From contig JAIEQM010000004.1 in the NCBI GenBank assembly GCA_019747705.1, positions 1 through 64,000 of the forward strand: a stretch of 64,000 bases of DNA, read 5' to 3'. The translations under genes were made by a program, and so were the position numbers. This DNA comes from Chitinophagaceae bacterium (GTDB taxonomy: Bacteria; Bacteroidota; Bacteroidia; Chitinophagales; Chitinophagaceae). Below are positions 29,020-37,710 of this stretch, piece by piece (the first letter of the stretch is position 1; each line of letters opens with the position of its first letter). The notes beneath the pieces are model-generated. The model worked only from the letters and a program-made list of their open reading frames with translations, did not search any database and was not told the DNA's origin.

Positions 29020-29743
29020 TCATAATTGACTGCAATCCCACATAAATCCCACATATTTTGCAAAGGATTTTTTACTCATAAAATTATAACCATTTGATTA
29101 TCATTATTATTTTAATGAATTTTGATTTATTTTAATTACCACAAAAACCCACATAAGCTCCCGATATTTCCATAAATAACCAGGTAAACACCCCCTTAAT
29201 GCACTTTCTTTGAGGGTAAAAATGGCCTAAACAGATCAAAATCAATTGCTTATTAAAAAAGCTCACCTTTCCTGAAAATTGCAATAATTAGCTGAAACCC
29301 TTACTGGCATTGTCTTTTAAGGCATTTTACCCTGATTATCTCCCGCTCAGTAGCATAATGCTTTTTCATGTTGCCTTCATCAGATTTGGCTCAAATCGCA
29401 GAAATTCAATGGGGCACCGGCATCCGGAATTAAAGCTGAAATCACGCAGAATTCAAACAGGATATAGGTGTAATTAGAGCTGTATCAACCCCTATTCAAG
29501 GCCGTATCAAGTCCGAATTCTTTATTACAATATCAAGCCCCGCCTCCGGTCACCTTCTTCATTGCGCTTCATCCTTCCACTGCATTCCGGAAACGCTTCA
29601 TTTAATCGGGTATAAAACAATTATTTTTAGAAATTGCTGCATAGTTGCCTGATTAATAGCCGGCATCAACTCCTGATTCAAATACAACACGATTCCCTAA
29701 TTATAATACAACATCATTCTCTAATTTCAGTAGAGAAATACAA
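29020..29743. other. Non-coding stretch upstream of the Fic remnant
   Basis: About 720 AT-rich bases with no gene that I can support. From 29479 on it contains degenerate 22-24 bp repeats, listed separately. The first 450 bases show no hairpin, promoter box or reading frame of note. Confidence 0.5.
29479..29728. repeat. Degenerate 22-24 bp repeats (iteron-like)
   Basis: Two clusters, 29479-29545 and 29660-29728, have units resembling GTATCAAC-CC-TATTCAAG. Examples are 29479-29500 and 29501-29523, then 29660-29681, 29681-29704 and 29705-29728. The last two share AATACAACA and ATTC-CTAATT in register at 24 bp. They end 16 bp before the start of the Fic-family remnant and could be its old operator array. 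Confidence 0.45.
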
Positions 29744-30249
29744 ATGGCAACCCCATCAGGAAAGCTGGCAGAATCATTAGAAGTTTTAAGACAACTGCAG
29801 ACAAGCGGTATGGTAGCTATTAAGAGCAATGCTATTTCCCGTACACACAGGGAGCGGCTCAATGTCATTAAGTTAAGCGTCACCTCGACCGCAGGGAGAG
29901 GTCTCATAAATTTCTTAATGCTTGAATTTTATGAGATGTCTTCCCGTAAAAACGGGACAAGCTGTTCCCCGACATGACGAAACGCTTAACTTAATGACAT
30001 TGGGGTGCGGCTTTAGGCAATGGATTTATAAAAGAAATGTATAAAGGCTGGTACATAACAGCAGCGCCAGCCGAAACCAAAGGGGACAGCATATCATGAT
30101 AGTTGTTACCGGGCTTTTGTGCACAACTCATAGCAGATAAGTACAAACAAAACTGGTGTATTTTACCGGGGCAATCATTACTGATACATGCAGGAGGCAA
30201 CACTGGTTCAGTGTTTCTGATTGGTAGCAAAAAAATAAAACCTGAATAA
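29744..30249 (+). pseudogene. Fic-family-like N-terminal remnant, split by a MITE
   Basis: Joining the sequence on both sides of the 143-bp element gives MATPSGKLAESLEVLRQLQ...HRERL, then GNGFIKEMYKGWYITAAPAE. After two stops near 30098 it continues FCAQLIADKYKQNWCILPG and QSLLIHAGGNTGS. From memory this order of motifs matches the N-terminal region of a Bacteroidota/proteobacterial Fic (cell filamentation) protein group. The Fic catalytic HPFxxGNGR region is absent. In-frame stops, the insertion and the missing C-terminus make it clearly non-functional. Confidence 0.65.
29860..30002 (+). mobile_element. 143-bp MITE, copy 1
   Basis: The ends are perfect 20-bp inverted repeats, CAATGTCATTAAGTTAAGCG and its complement. 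Flanking 10-bp direct repeats (GGGAGCGGCT at 29850-29859, GGGTGCGGCT at 30003-30012, one mismatch) look like a target-site duplication. Internal hairpins include TCTCATAAA/TTTATGAGA and CCCGTAAAAACGGG. It encodes no protein, so it must depend on a transposase supplied elsewhere. The second copy is at 54507-54649 in the opposite orientation. Confidence 0.85.
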
Positions 30250-30292
30250 GCTCATTGATTCAAAAAAAGATTCACTTGTTTATTACCTGAAA

Positions 30293-31357
30293 TCATTCAT
30301 GCATCTGTTCCAGTTTTTGCGTATTGAGAATAACAATTTTCCCTTTTTGTTTTTGAAAGTCAATAATTTTTTCATCTTTAAAATCGCCCAGTGTTCGTAT
30401 GAGTGATTCTGTGGCTGTGCCTGCAACTGCCGCCAGGTTCTCCCGTGTAATATCAATGGTAAACGGGCCATCTGTTTGATCCTGGTATTTTTTTTGAAGC
30501 ATTAATAAAGCATCTGCCACTTTCTTACGGAGTGAGCTGTAAGCCAGTTTTAAAAGCTGTGTTTCTTTTTCAGCAATATTTTTTGCCAGCATTTGAATAA
30601 ACTTTCCTGCTGCTTCAGGATTTTTATGCAGCAGTTCATTAAAATCTTCACCGGGTATAATGGCCAGGTCGGTTTCTTCAAGCGCTACAGCAGTATCTTT
30701 ATAAGTGCCGCCACCCAGTAATGCAATGTGTCCCAGGAAATCGCCGGTGTTATACAAATCAGTAATCAGTTCTTTACCGGCTTCGTTTCGTTTATAAGCT
30801 TTTATTTTTCCTTTCAGCACATAATAAATGCGGCTGGGGTGGTTGCCTTCACTGTAAATTACCTGCTTGCGTTTGTAGGTATTTATGCTGCGGTATTGTG
30901 TAAGTTCTTCAATGGCTTTTTTACCGGTGGCTATTTGCAGCAGGCTGTTATAGCCATCGGTGCCTGCAGTTAAATCCTGTTTCAGCTCTGTGGCTTTTTT
31001 AATGCGGCTGTCCACGGCTGTGAGCAACTCAGTAGCAGTAAATGGTTTGGAAATATAATCATCAGCTCCCATATCCATTGCTTTTCTGAAATCAACACGT
31101 TCTGTTTTAGCGGTAAGAAAAATAAACGGCGTATGTTTCAGTACTTCGTTTTTATGCACAGCATGTAATACGCCATAACCATCCATCACCGGCATCATAA
31201 TATCACAGATAATAAGGTCGGGATTGCTTAGAATGGCTTTTTCCACACCCGTTTTTCCATTTTCTGCCACTTCTACTTTGTAGTTGGACAGCTCCAGCAA
31301 TTCAGCCGTATTGTTACGGATGATATCATTGTCTTCTATCAGCAGTATCTTTTTCAT
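30293..31357 (-). CDS. Response regulator fused to a CRP/FNR-type transcription factor
   Basis: A 354-residue protein. Residues 1-120 are a receiver domain with the phospho-acceptor Asp52 (LIICDIMMP). A linker leads to a cyclic-nucleotide-binding-type domain (about 150-265: RKQVIYSEGNHPSRIYYVLKGKIK, then GDFLGHIALLGGG). A CRP-family winged helix follows (about 300-345). In the recognition helix, TESLIR keeps Glu317 and Arg321, the two residues by which CRP and FNR read TGA/TCA. There is no FNR-type cysteine cluster. Its start lies inside the end of the kinase gene (32-bp overlap), so the two are coupled. It is the best candidate for the factor binding the FNR-like boxes. Confidence 0.92.
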   Translation of the reverse strand: MKKILLIEDNDIIRNNTAELLELSNYKVEVAENGKTGVEKAILSNPDLIICDIMMPVMDGYGVLHAVHKNEVLKHTPFIFLTAKTERVDFRKAMDMGADDYISKPFTATELLTAVDSRIKKATELKQDLTAGTDGYNSLLQIATGKKAIEELTQYRSINTYKRKQVIYSEGNHPSRIYYVLKGKIKAYKRNEAGKELITDLYNTGDFLGHIALLGGGTYKDTAVALEETDLAIIPGEDFNELLHKNPEAAGKFIQMLAKNIAEKETQLLKLAYSSLRKKVADALLMLQKKYQDQTDGPFTIDITRENLAAVAGTATESLIRTLGDFKDEKIIDFQKQKGKIVILNTQKLEQMHE

Positions 31358-33371
31358 ATAATCCGTTTTTAGTTTTATGAAATGTTAAAACAAATTCTGT
31401 TCCTTTCTCCAGTTCACTTTTGCACTGCACTGTACCATTGAGCAGCTCTGCATATTTTGAAACAATATGAAGCCCCAGCCCGGTGCCCTGCACATTTTCT
31501 GCGTTGGCGCCACGGAAAAACCGCTCCATTAAATGCTGCTGGTCTTCTTTTGAAATGCCGATTCCTTCATCTTTAACTGAAAGTGTAAACTGTTCATTAC
31601 CGGCATTTGATTTTATAAAAATTGTTGTATGGTCAGGAGAAAATTTTCCGGCGTTGGACAGCAGGTTCATTACAATATGCTTTAACAGCGAGGGGTCAAG
31701 AACCACTGTTTGATTCCCGGTATGTGTAAATTTTATTCTTTGCTTTGGTTTTAAAGAAGGTTTCATTTCTTCAATAACCGTTTTCATAAACCGGCTCACA
31801 TCTATTACGGAAGCTTTTACATTTATTTTTCCTTCTTCAATTTTGCCAACACTCAAAAAATCATTGAGTGTATCAGTGAGCATGCTTACTGATGAGATGA
31901 TGTATTGTATATGCCTGTTTCGTTTGGGCTGGTCTTCTGCTGCAGTATATCTTTCCAGTAAATTGGCCGATGAAAGGATGGTGCTGAGCGGTGTACGGAA
32001 CTCATGCGAAGCCATTGCAACAAATCTTGATTTCAGTTCGCCGAGTTCTTTTTCTTTTTGAAGTGCATTTTGCAATTCTTCCTGTGTTTTTTTCAGTTCA
32101 GATACGTTACGGGTCATTACTGCAATTTCTTGAATATCGCCGTTCATTTCTCTCAGCGGGAATGCATCAAACGTAAACTGCAAACCATCTATAACTTTTG
32201 GCAGGGCAATATCAGTTGCTTTTTTTCCTTCAAAAACTTTTTGTATAACAGGTTGAATTTCTTTCCATGCTGCATCGTTTATCAGCGGAAATAAACGGGT
32301 GCCAATCATTTTTTCACTGTTCAGCTTCAGTAATTTCACTCCTTCGCCCCCCACAAAAATGTAATTATAATTTTTATCAATAACAGACAAAGTTCCATCG
32401 GGATAATTTTGAATGATATTGTTCAGCATCGTGGTTACTGCATGTATTTGTTCTTCTGCTTTTTTACGTTCAGAAATATTGGCAGATACACCCATATATC
32501 CTGTTATTTCATCGCCATTATTTCTTAAAGCTGTAACAATCAGTGTAACAGGAAAATGTGTTCCGTCTTTCCGCACATACATCCACTCATCTTCATACAT
32601 CATGTTTTTCCGGGCTTTGGCAATATAGGTTTCAAAACCGGGTTCAATTTTTTCACTGAGCTCTTCAGAAAATTGTTTGGCCCTTTGTTTGGTTTGTACA
32701 GGGCAGTGAAACAATACCGGCGAATGTTTTCCGATTACTTCATTTGCTTTATAGCCCAGGTGTGTTTCAGCAGCACGGTTAAAGATTTGAATAATTCCTT
32801 CTTTGTTGGTAGCAATAATCATTGCGCCTGCGTGCTGCAATAATGCGTTCTGAAAAAGAATTGCCTGTTCTAATTTGTGATTGGCAGCTTCTAAGTGGTG
32901 CAGTGTTTTTTGTAAATCGCCGGTGCGTTGTTCAATTTTGGCTTCCAGTTGGGCGTTCATTTTTGCAATTTGCGCCGCTGCTTTTTTCCGTTCGCTGATG
33001 TTGGTTACAAACGCTATAACAAAATCCTCTTTGTTGCGCCGGTAAAAGCTTAAACTGATTTCAACAGGAATTTCAACGCCGTTTTTTTTGATGGCTGTAA
33101 TTTCTCTTCCTTTCCCCATCATCCTGCTTTCCGGCATCTGCAAAAAGCTTTTATGGTGAGTGGCATGATGTTTACGGTAGCGGGGAGGTATCAAAACTTC
33201 AATGGGTTTGTCTGCCAGTTCTTTTTTTGACCATCCAAACTCTTTTGCACCGTAGGGGTTAATGGTTATAATTTTTCCTTTGCCATCCGTTACCAGTATG
33301 CCCATGCTGGCGTGTTTAAACAATGCTTCAAAATGAAGCGTAAAATCCTTATCTGTTGATGTGAGTGGCAT
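31326..33371 (-). CDS. Soluble PAS sensor histidine kinase with FixL-like first PAS domain
   Basis: A 681-residue cytoplasmic histidine kinase without transmembrane segments. Three PAS domains precede a HisKA domain (ASHEFRTPL, His456) and an HATPase domain (NLLSNAGKFS, DEGIGIS, GTGLGLHIV). The first PAS aligns well with the FixL haem PAS: a His (His69) occurs 20 residues before an Arg in GKGREIT (Arg89), the spacing of the FixL haem ligand and its distal Arg. FixL Arg206 is not conserved. An upstream GTG at 33422 would add 17 residues, but ATG 33371 lies better behind the operator. It is coupled to the REC-CRP gene. Confidence 0.9.
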   Translation of the reverse strand: MPLTSTDKDFTLHFEALFKHASMGILVTDGKGKIITINPYGAKEFGWSKKELADKPIEVLIPPRYRKHHATHHKSFLQMPESRMMGKGREITAIKKNGVEIPVEISLSFYRRNKEDFVIAFVTNISERKKAAAQIAKMNAQLEAKIEQRTGDLQKTLHHLEAANHKLEQAILFQNALLQHAGAMIIATNKEGIIQIFNRAAETHLGYKANEVIGKHSPVLFHCPVQTKQRAKQFSEELSEKIEPGFETYIAKARKNMMYEDEWMYVRKDGTHFPVTLIVTALRNNGDEITGYMGVSANISERKKAEEQIHAVTTMLNNIIQNYPDGTLSVIDKNYNYIFVGGEGVKLLKLNSEKMIGTRLFPLINDAAWKEIQPVIQKVFEGKKATDIALPKVIDGLQFTFDAFPLREMNGDIQEIAVMTRNVSELKKTQEELQNALQKEKELGELKSRFVAMASHEFRTPLSTILSSANLLERYTAAEDQPKRNRHIQYIISSVSMLTDTLNDFLSVGKIEEGKINVKASVIDVSRFMKTVIEEMKPSLKPKQRIKFTHTGNQTVVLDPSLLKHIVMNLLSNAGKFSPDHTTIFIKSNAGNEQFTLSVKDEGIGISKEDQQHLMERFFRGANAENVQGTGLGLHIVSKYAELLNGTVQCKSELEKGTEFVLTFHKTKNGLYEKDTADRRQ

Positions 33372-33456
33372 AACTGCAGTAGCTTTAAAACCTGCTCCCG
33401 TTTGCGAAGCTATCTTAACCACAACTAACAGCGGATGATAAATGGTATTAAAAAGT

Positions 33457-33470
33457 TTGACGGCGGTCAG
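33457..33470 (-). promoter_or_regulatory. FNR/CRP-like box upstream of the kinase gene (possible autoregulation)
   Basis: TTGACGGCGGTCAG is a near-palindrome matching TTGAC-N4-GTCAA with one mismatch. It precedes the kinase ATG by 85 nt. A -7-like TAGTTGTG lies 28 nt downstream, longer than the usual 22-23 nt, so its mode of action is less clear. Confidence 0.4.
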
Positions 33471-33510
33471 ACCTTTACTAATTAACTGCCTCTTTGAGAG
33501 TGGAATAATG

Positions 33511-33540
33511 AAAAAACCACCATAGCAGACGCTGTGGTGG
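33511..33540 (-). terminator. Rho-independent terminator after the YtxH gene
   Basis: On the minus strand CCACCACAGC pairs with GCTATGGTGG (one wobble) around a 4-nt loop, then runs into TTTTTT. It separates the YtxH gene from the kinase operon. Confidence 0.75.
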
Positions 33541-33662
33541 CTCTAACCCGGTACAGGGCACTCTTTTCCGCACAGGAGGGATGCCTTTTGTATTTAACAA
33601 AAGACTTATGCAATCAAATTTTGCAAATGCGGATTTTCCGTGTTGGTGTTTTTATCCGGGTT

Positions 33663-33899
33663 TTATGCAAACTCTTCAGTTCTTTCTTTTATTTCCTGCT
33701 TCAAATCTTCTTTTATGCTGTTCAGTTTTTCTTTACCGTGCCGCAACGTTTTTCTTAACCCGCCGGAAATTTTTTTACCCTGTTCACTGATTTTCTTTCT
33801 TGTTTCGCTGCCTTTATCAGGAGCAAATAAAACACCAAGTGTTGCGCCTGCAGCTGCACCTGCTGCCAGCGCTGTGAGTATTTTTGCTGAGTTGTTCAT
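33663..33899 (-). CDS. YtxH-domain protein
   Basis: A 78-residue protein with an N-terminal hydrophobic Gly/Ala-rich segment (ILTALAAGAAAGATLGVLFAPDKG), which is the YtxH signature, followed by a charged amphipathic helix (RKKISEQGKKISGGLRKTLRHGKEKLNSIKEDL). It is probably a membrane-anchored stress protein; the molecular role is unknown. A box TTGATGTTTGTCAA lies 81 nt upstream and a terminator follows, so it is likely a single-gene unit. Confidence 0.85.
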   Translation of the reverse strand: MNNSAKILTALAAGAAAGATLGVLFAPDKGSETRKKISEQGKKISGGLRKTLRHGKEKLNSIKEDLKQEIKERTEEFA

Positions 33900-33980
33900 A
33901 ACCTGTTTTTAATTGTTTATTGATAGCTGTAAGATAAATACAGCAGCATTGAATTAGAATGACGGTGTTCAAAAGAAGGT

Positions 33981-33994
33981 TTGATGTTTGTCAA
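33981..33994 (-). promoter_or_regulatory. FNR/CRP-like box upstream of the YtxH gene
   Basis: TTGATGTTTGTCAA fits TTGAT-N4-GTCAA exactly at all ten defined positions. No strong -7 element is visible at the standard spacing, so the assignment rests on the box alone. Confidence 0.5.
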
Positions 33995-34054
33995 CACTGT
34001 CAGCAATCCCTTTTCTTAATACGCCTTTTTTGAAGAGCACAGGTGTTAAAGAAT

Positions 34055-36556
34055 TTAGCGTAATACGTTAAGACCTGTTTTGTACACTTCAAACCAGCCC
34101 GTGCAAAACAAAGCTGTTATTACACAAACGAAGTAATGAGATGCACTGATACCGGTTAGCTGAAACAATTGCTGAACAGGGTGTATAAAATAAATGGAAG
34201 AAAGAAAGGCAGCAGACACTATTAATACAAAAGGCGCTAATGAATTTTTATACTTTACCGTTTTAATAAAGGTTTCAGTAAAAGAGCGGTTAATAAATGT
34301 GAGAAAGATATTGCTGTAAATAAGTGTGGTGAATACGATGGTGCGGATATACTTAACAGGATAATTATCTTTCATAAAATAATAATAGAGCAGTAATAAA
34401 CCGGCGGCAATAATAATACCCTGCACCAGGCTTATCAGCAGTTCATCACCTGAAAACATATTGGCAGTTCTTTCTCTTGGAACTTTTTTCATAATAGCCG
34501 CTTCCACCGGTTCTTTTTCATAAAAGATGGAACAGGTGGGCCCCATGATCAATTCTAAAAAAATAATATGGATAGGAGTGAAGATGTTGGGAAACTTCCA
34601 TCCAAGCAATAAGGGTAAAGAAGCAGTTAAAATAATTGGGATGTGGATGGAGATGATGTAACGAACTGCTTTTTTAAGATTGTTATAAATTTTTCTTCCC
34701 TGCTCAATGGCAATGGTTATTTTTTCAAGCTGGTCATCGGTTAATATTAAATCAGCCGCATCTTTTGCAATCTCTGTTCCTTTATCGCCCATTGCAATTC
34801 CTATATGGGATGATTTTAATGCGGGCCCGTCGTTAATACCATCACCTGTCATGGCCACAATTTCTCCATTGGCTTTAAGGGCATCAATTACTTTTAATTT
34901 TGCATCGGGGTACATCCTGGCATAAATGGTTATTTCCTTTACCACATTTTTCAATTCAGCTTCGGAAAGAATCATTACTTCATCGCCTGTAATAAATTTT
35001 TCATATTCTTTCACACCGGCCTGCCGGGCAATATTCATGGCTGTTTCAGCATAGTCGCCCGTAATTAATTTAATGGTAATACCGGCTTCATACCATTCAT
35101 GAAAAATTTTGTCAATGTTTTTTCTTGGCGGGTCATATAATGCAAGCAGGCCTTCAAACTTCCAGTTAAAATCATCCTGCATTACGGGATAATTACCTTC
35201 ATGCACAGCGCTGCAGGCGGCAATCACCCTGTAACCATCTGATGCTATGTTTGCAATCATCGCTTTCATTTTTTGAACTTTGGCATCATCCACTTTGCAA
35301 ATTTTGAAAATCCTTTCCGGCGCCCCTTTGGCTGCTATTATCCGGGTATTATTCCATTCATATACATGCGTCATCATGGGCGGCTGGCCACTTAAGGGAT
35401 ATTCATAAATTATCTTCAGCGGTTTTTCTTTTGTTATATCAAAATGCTGTTGATATGCTTCCACAATTGCTTTTTCCATAGCATCAAACGGGCTGACTTC
35501 ACTGGCTAATCTTGCATAACGCAATACATTGCCATTTTTTAGTTGGATGCTATTACTCAAATCTTCCACCAACCCTGTTTCATCATCATAAATTATTTTT
35601 ACCTGCATTTTGTTTTCGGTAATGGTTCCCGTTTTATCCAAACAAATCACACTTACTGCTCCCAGGTTTTCTATTGTTTGCGGCTGACGTGTTATGATTC
35701 CTTTCTTAGCCATGTAATAAGCCCCCAATGCCATAAAGGATGAAAACGCAACAGGTATTTCTTCCGGTACGGCAGACATAGCCAGTGTTAACCCGAATAA
35801 TAAACTCTGCACTACATTTTTTGTATCGAGATAATTAACGCCCCAGATAGTAACAAAAGCAATGAACCCAATGCCTGCCATGATTTTTACAAAGCGGCCA
35901 ATTTGATTTTGCAATAACGTTTTGGAAGATGAAATGGCGCTGATGGACTTGCCCAGTTTGCCCAGCATGGTATGAATGCCAATAGCAGTTACCTGCGCAT
36001 AACATTTACCTGAATTAATTACTGTTCCCTGGAATAATTGATTATGGCCTTCAGCGCTGTCTTTATCTGCAGGAATTGATTCGCCGGTGATGATGGATTC
36101 ATTTACCGTTAAATCATTTTGCTGAACAATAACAGCATCAGCCGGGATGCGGTTGCCTTCTTCTAAAATCATTAGATCGCCCGGCACCAAATCTTCACTC
36201 AGTATTACCTGCTCTTTTCCATCTCTTACCACTGTTATTTTGGGCTCAGTGTATTTTTTTAATTCGGCCAGCGCCTTTGTACTTTTTACTTCCTGGTACA
36301 CAGAAATAGCTGCAACAAAAATCATGGCTGCCAGCATCAGCACACCTTCTTTAGCCTCACTCAAAATAAAATAGGCGGCGCAGGCCACAACAAGCATAAT
36401 GAACATTGGTTCTTTTACAATGTCCCAAAGAATATGCACCAGCCTTCTTGGTTTTTCTGCTTCAAAAAGATTTTTCCCGTATTGCTTTTGCAGGAACTGA
36501 ATTTGAGTTTCATTCAAACCATTTAATTGAGTTGTATATGTTTTATTTTCACTCAT
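34055..36556 (-). CDS. P2-type cation-transporting ATPase
   Basis: An 833-residue inner-membrane P-type ATPase. In order: a cation-ATPase N-domain, an A-domain (ITGES motif in NESIITGESIPADKD), the M4 ion-site motif AVPEEIPVAFS, the phosphorylation site ICLDKTGTITEN, and the hinge MTGDGINDGPALKSS. About six C-terminal helices are present. The PEEIP motif places it with Ca2+/Na+-type P2 ATPases rather than heavy-metal pumps, but the ion cannot be fixed by eye. M. tuberculosis CtpF, a DosR-regulated pump, is of the same broad type. Its start is 1 bp from the outer-membrane protein gene; it is last in the 41.9-34.1 kb operon. Confidence 0.92.
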   Translation of the reverse strand: MSENKTYTTQLNGLNETQIQFLQKQYGKNLFEAEKPRRLVHILWDIVKEPMFIMLVVACAAYFILSEAKEGVLMLAAMIFVAAISVYQEVKSTKALAELKKYTEPKITVVRDGKEQVILSEDLVPGDLMILEEGNRIPADAVIVQQNDLTVNESIITGESIPADKDSAEGHNQLFQGTVINSGKCYAQVTAIGIHTMLGKLGKSISAISSSKTLLQNQIGRFVKIMAGIGFIAFVTIWGVNYLDTKNVVQSLLFGLTLAMSAVPEEIPVAFSSFMALGAYYMAKKGIITRQPQTIENLGAVSVICLDKTGTITENKMQVKIIYDDETGLVEDLSNSIQLKNGNVLRYARLASEVSPFDAMEKAIVEAYQQHFDITKEKPLKIIYEYPLSGQPPMMTHVYEWNNTRIIAAKGAPERIFKICKVDDAKVQKMKAMIANIASDGYRVIAACSAVHEGNYPVMQDDFNWKFEGLLALYDPPRKNIDKIFHEWYEAGITIKLITGDYAETAMNIARQAGVKEYEKFITGDEVMILSEAELKNVVKEITIYARMYPDAKLKVIDALKANGEIVAMTGDGINDGPALKSSHIGIAMGDKGTEIAKDAADLILTDDQLEKITIAIEQGRKIYNNLKKAVRYIISIHIPIILTASLPLLLGWKFPNIFTPIHIIFLELIMGPTCSIFYEKEPVEAAIMKKVPRERTANMFSGDELLISLVQGIIIAAGLLLLYYYFMKDNYPVKYIRTIVFTTLIYSNIFLTFINRSFTETFIKTVKYKNSLAPFVLIVSAAFLSSIYFIHPVQQLFQLTGISASHYFVCVITALFCTGWFEVYKTGLNVLR

Positions 36557-36557
36557 T

Positions 36558-37709
36558 TTAAAAACTCCATTTCATCCGCAGAAAACCACGGTGGTTTACT
36601 GCTTCAAACTTGTTGTTGAGTTGAGTAAAAAAAGATTGTGCTATTATATCCACATCCAGGTTAGTGGCAATGTTGTATTTTAAAGAAGGAAGCAAGATAA
36701 CAAAGTTGGTGCCGGGTGCATACAAAACACTCATGTTGCCGGAGAGCAGGGGCGTAAACTCTTTAGCAGCAGTTACAATGAAATTCCACCGGGTGGGCAT
36801 CAGGTTTTCAGGCGATAATTTAAGATTGATGTTTGTAAAATCTGTTACCGGTTTTGTGAGCCCGTGATGCACATACAAAAACCCTGTACTTACATACCAT
36901 CCTTTTTTAAACATATAATCAGCTTCAACAGTTGCGTTAAAATGATTGGCTGAATCTTTGTTGCCGAAATAGTATTGCAGTTCGCCTTTAAACCCGGCGT
37001 CTTTAATACTTCCCGCCCAGCCTGCTCCAACAGTTGGATGTTCATTATACCAGCCGGTAATCAACTGCAAATCGTAATTCCATTTGTTGAGTGCATATTT
37101 TATGGCGGCAACATTTCCGTTTTTTTGACCGGTATGTGCATAAGCAAGTTCGGCATTGAATGAACTGTTGAAGAGATACTGAACTTTTCCGCCATCTGCA
37201 CCCGGTCTTTCTTCATAATCAAAATCTAAAAAATTATAGGCATTAAAAATATCATTGGGGTTCCAGGTGGCGCCAATACCCCAGTTGATACGCTGGCGGC
37301 CGATACGAACATTTATATTCTCTTCCCGGAAATCAACATAAAGACGCTCAGTATTGGTATGAAGCACCAGTGATTTATTTTGCAACCAGGGTTTTTGCAA
37401 ATTCAGTTTTTCATTGGGGTTTCTCAACTGTTTTGCATATTCAGGAACAAGCCTTACCTCATCCCCCCAAATTAAACGGTTGCGAAATTGAGCAACGGCC
37501 GTCCATTTTTCATTGGGCATCCATTTTATGTTAAGACGGTTATGCAAAAGATTACCCGCAATGAGGTTCTTAAAATTTTTATCAAACGACAGCGACTCCA
37601 GGTTTTTGATATAGCCTCTCAGTTCCCATTTCTTTTTTACTGTAACACTGTCCTGCGCAAATAGAAAAAACGCATTGGTTAAAAACGATATGATAAAAAT
37701 CCATTTCAC
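36558..37709 (-). CDS. Predicted outer-membrane beta-barrel protein
   Basis: A 383-residue protein with a signal peptide (MKWIFIISFLTNAFFLFAQ) and many alternating amphipathic strands (LNIKWMPNEKWTAVAQFRNR, INVRIGRQRINWGIGATW, RWNFIVTAAKEFTP). It ends in an aromatic strand (GFLRMKWSF), as outer-membrane proteins do. The GRQRINWG motif recalls DUF1302-like barrels. It lies within an operon encoding a LolA-like protein and an FtsX-type ABC transporter, so it may be the outer-membrane part of that export or lipid-transfer system. Confidence 0.75.
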   Translation of the reverse strand: MKWIFIISFLTNAFFLFAQDSVTVKKKWELRGYIKNLESLSFDKNFKNLIAGNLLHNRLNIKWMPNEKWTAVAQFRNRLIWGDEVRLVPEYAKQLRNPNEKLNLQKPWLQNKSLVLHTNTERLYVDFREENINVRIGRQRINWGIGATWNPNDIFNAYNFLDFDYEERPGADGGKVQYLFNSSFNAELAYAHTGQKNGNVAAIKYALNKWNYDLQLITGWYNEHPTVGAGWAGSIKDAGFKGELQYYFGNKDSANHFNATVEADYMFKKGWYVSTGFLYVHHGLTKPVTDFTNINLKLSPENLMPTRWNFIVTAAKEFTPLLSGNMSVLYAPGTNFVILLPSLKYNIATNLDVDIIAQSFFTQLNNKFEAVNHRGFLRMKWSF

Positions 37710-37710
37710 T

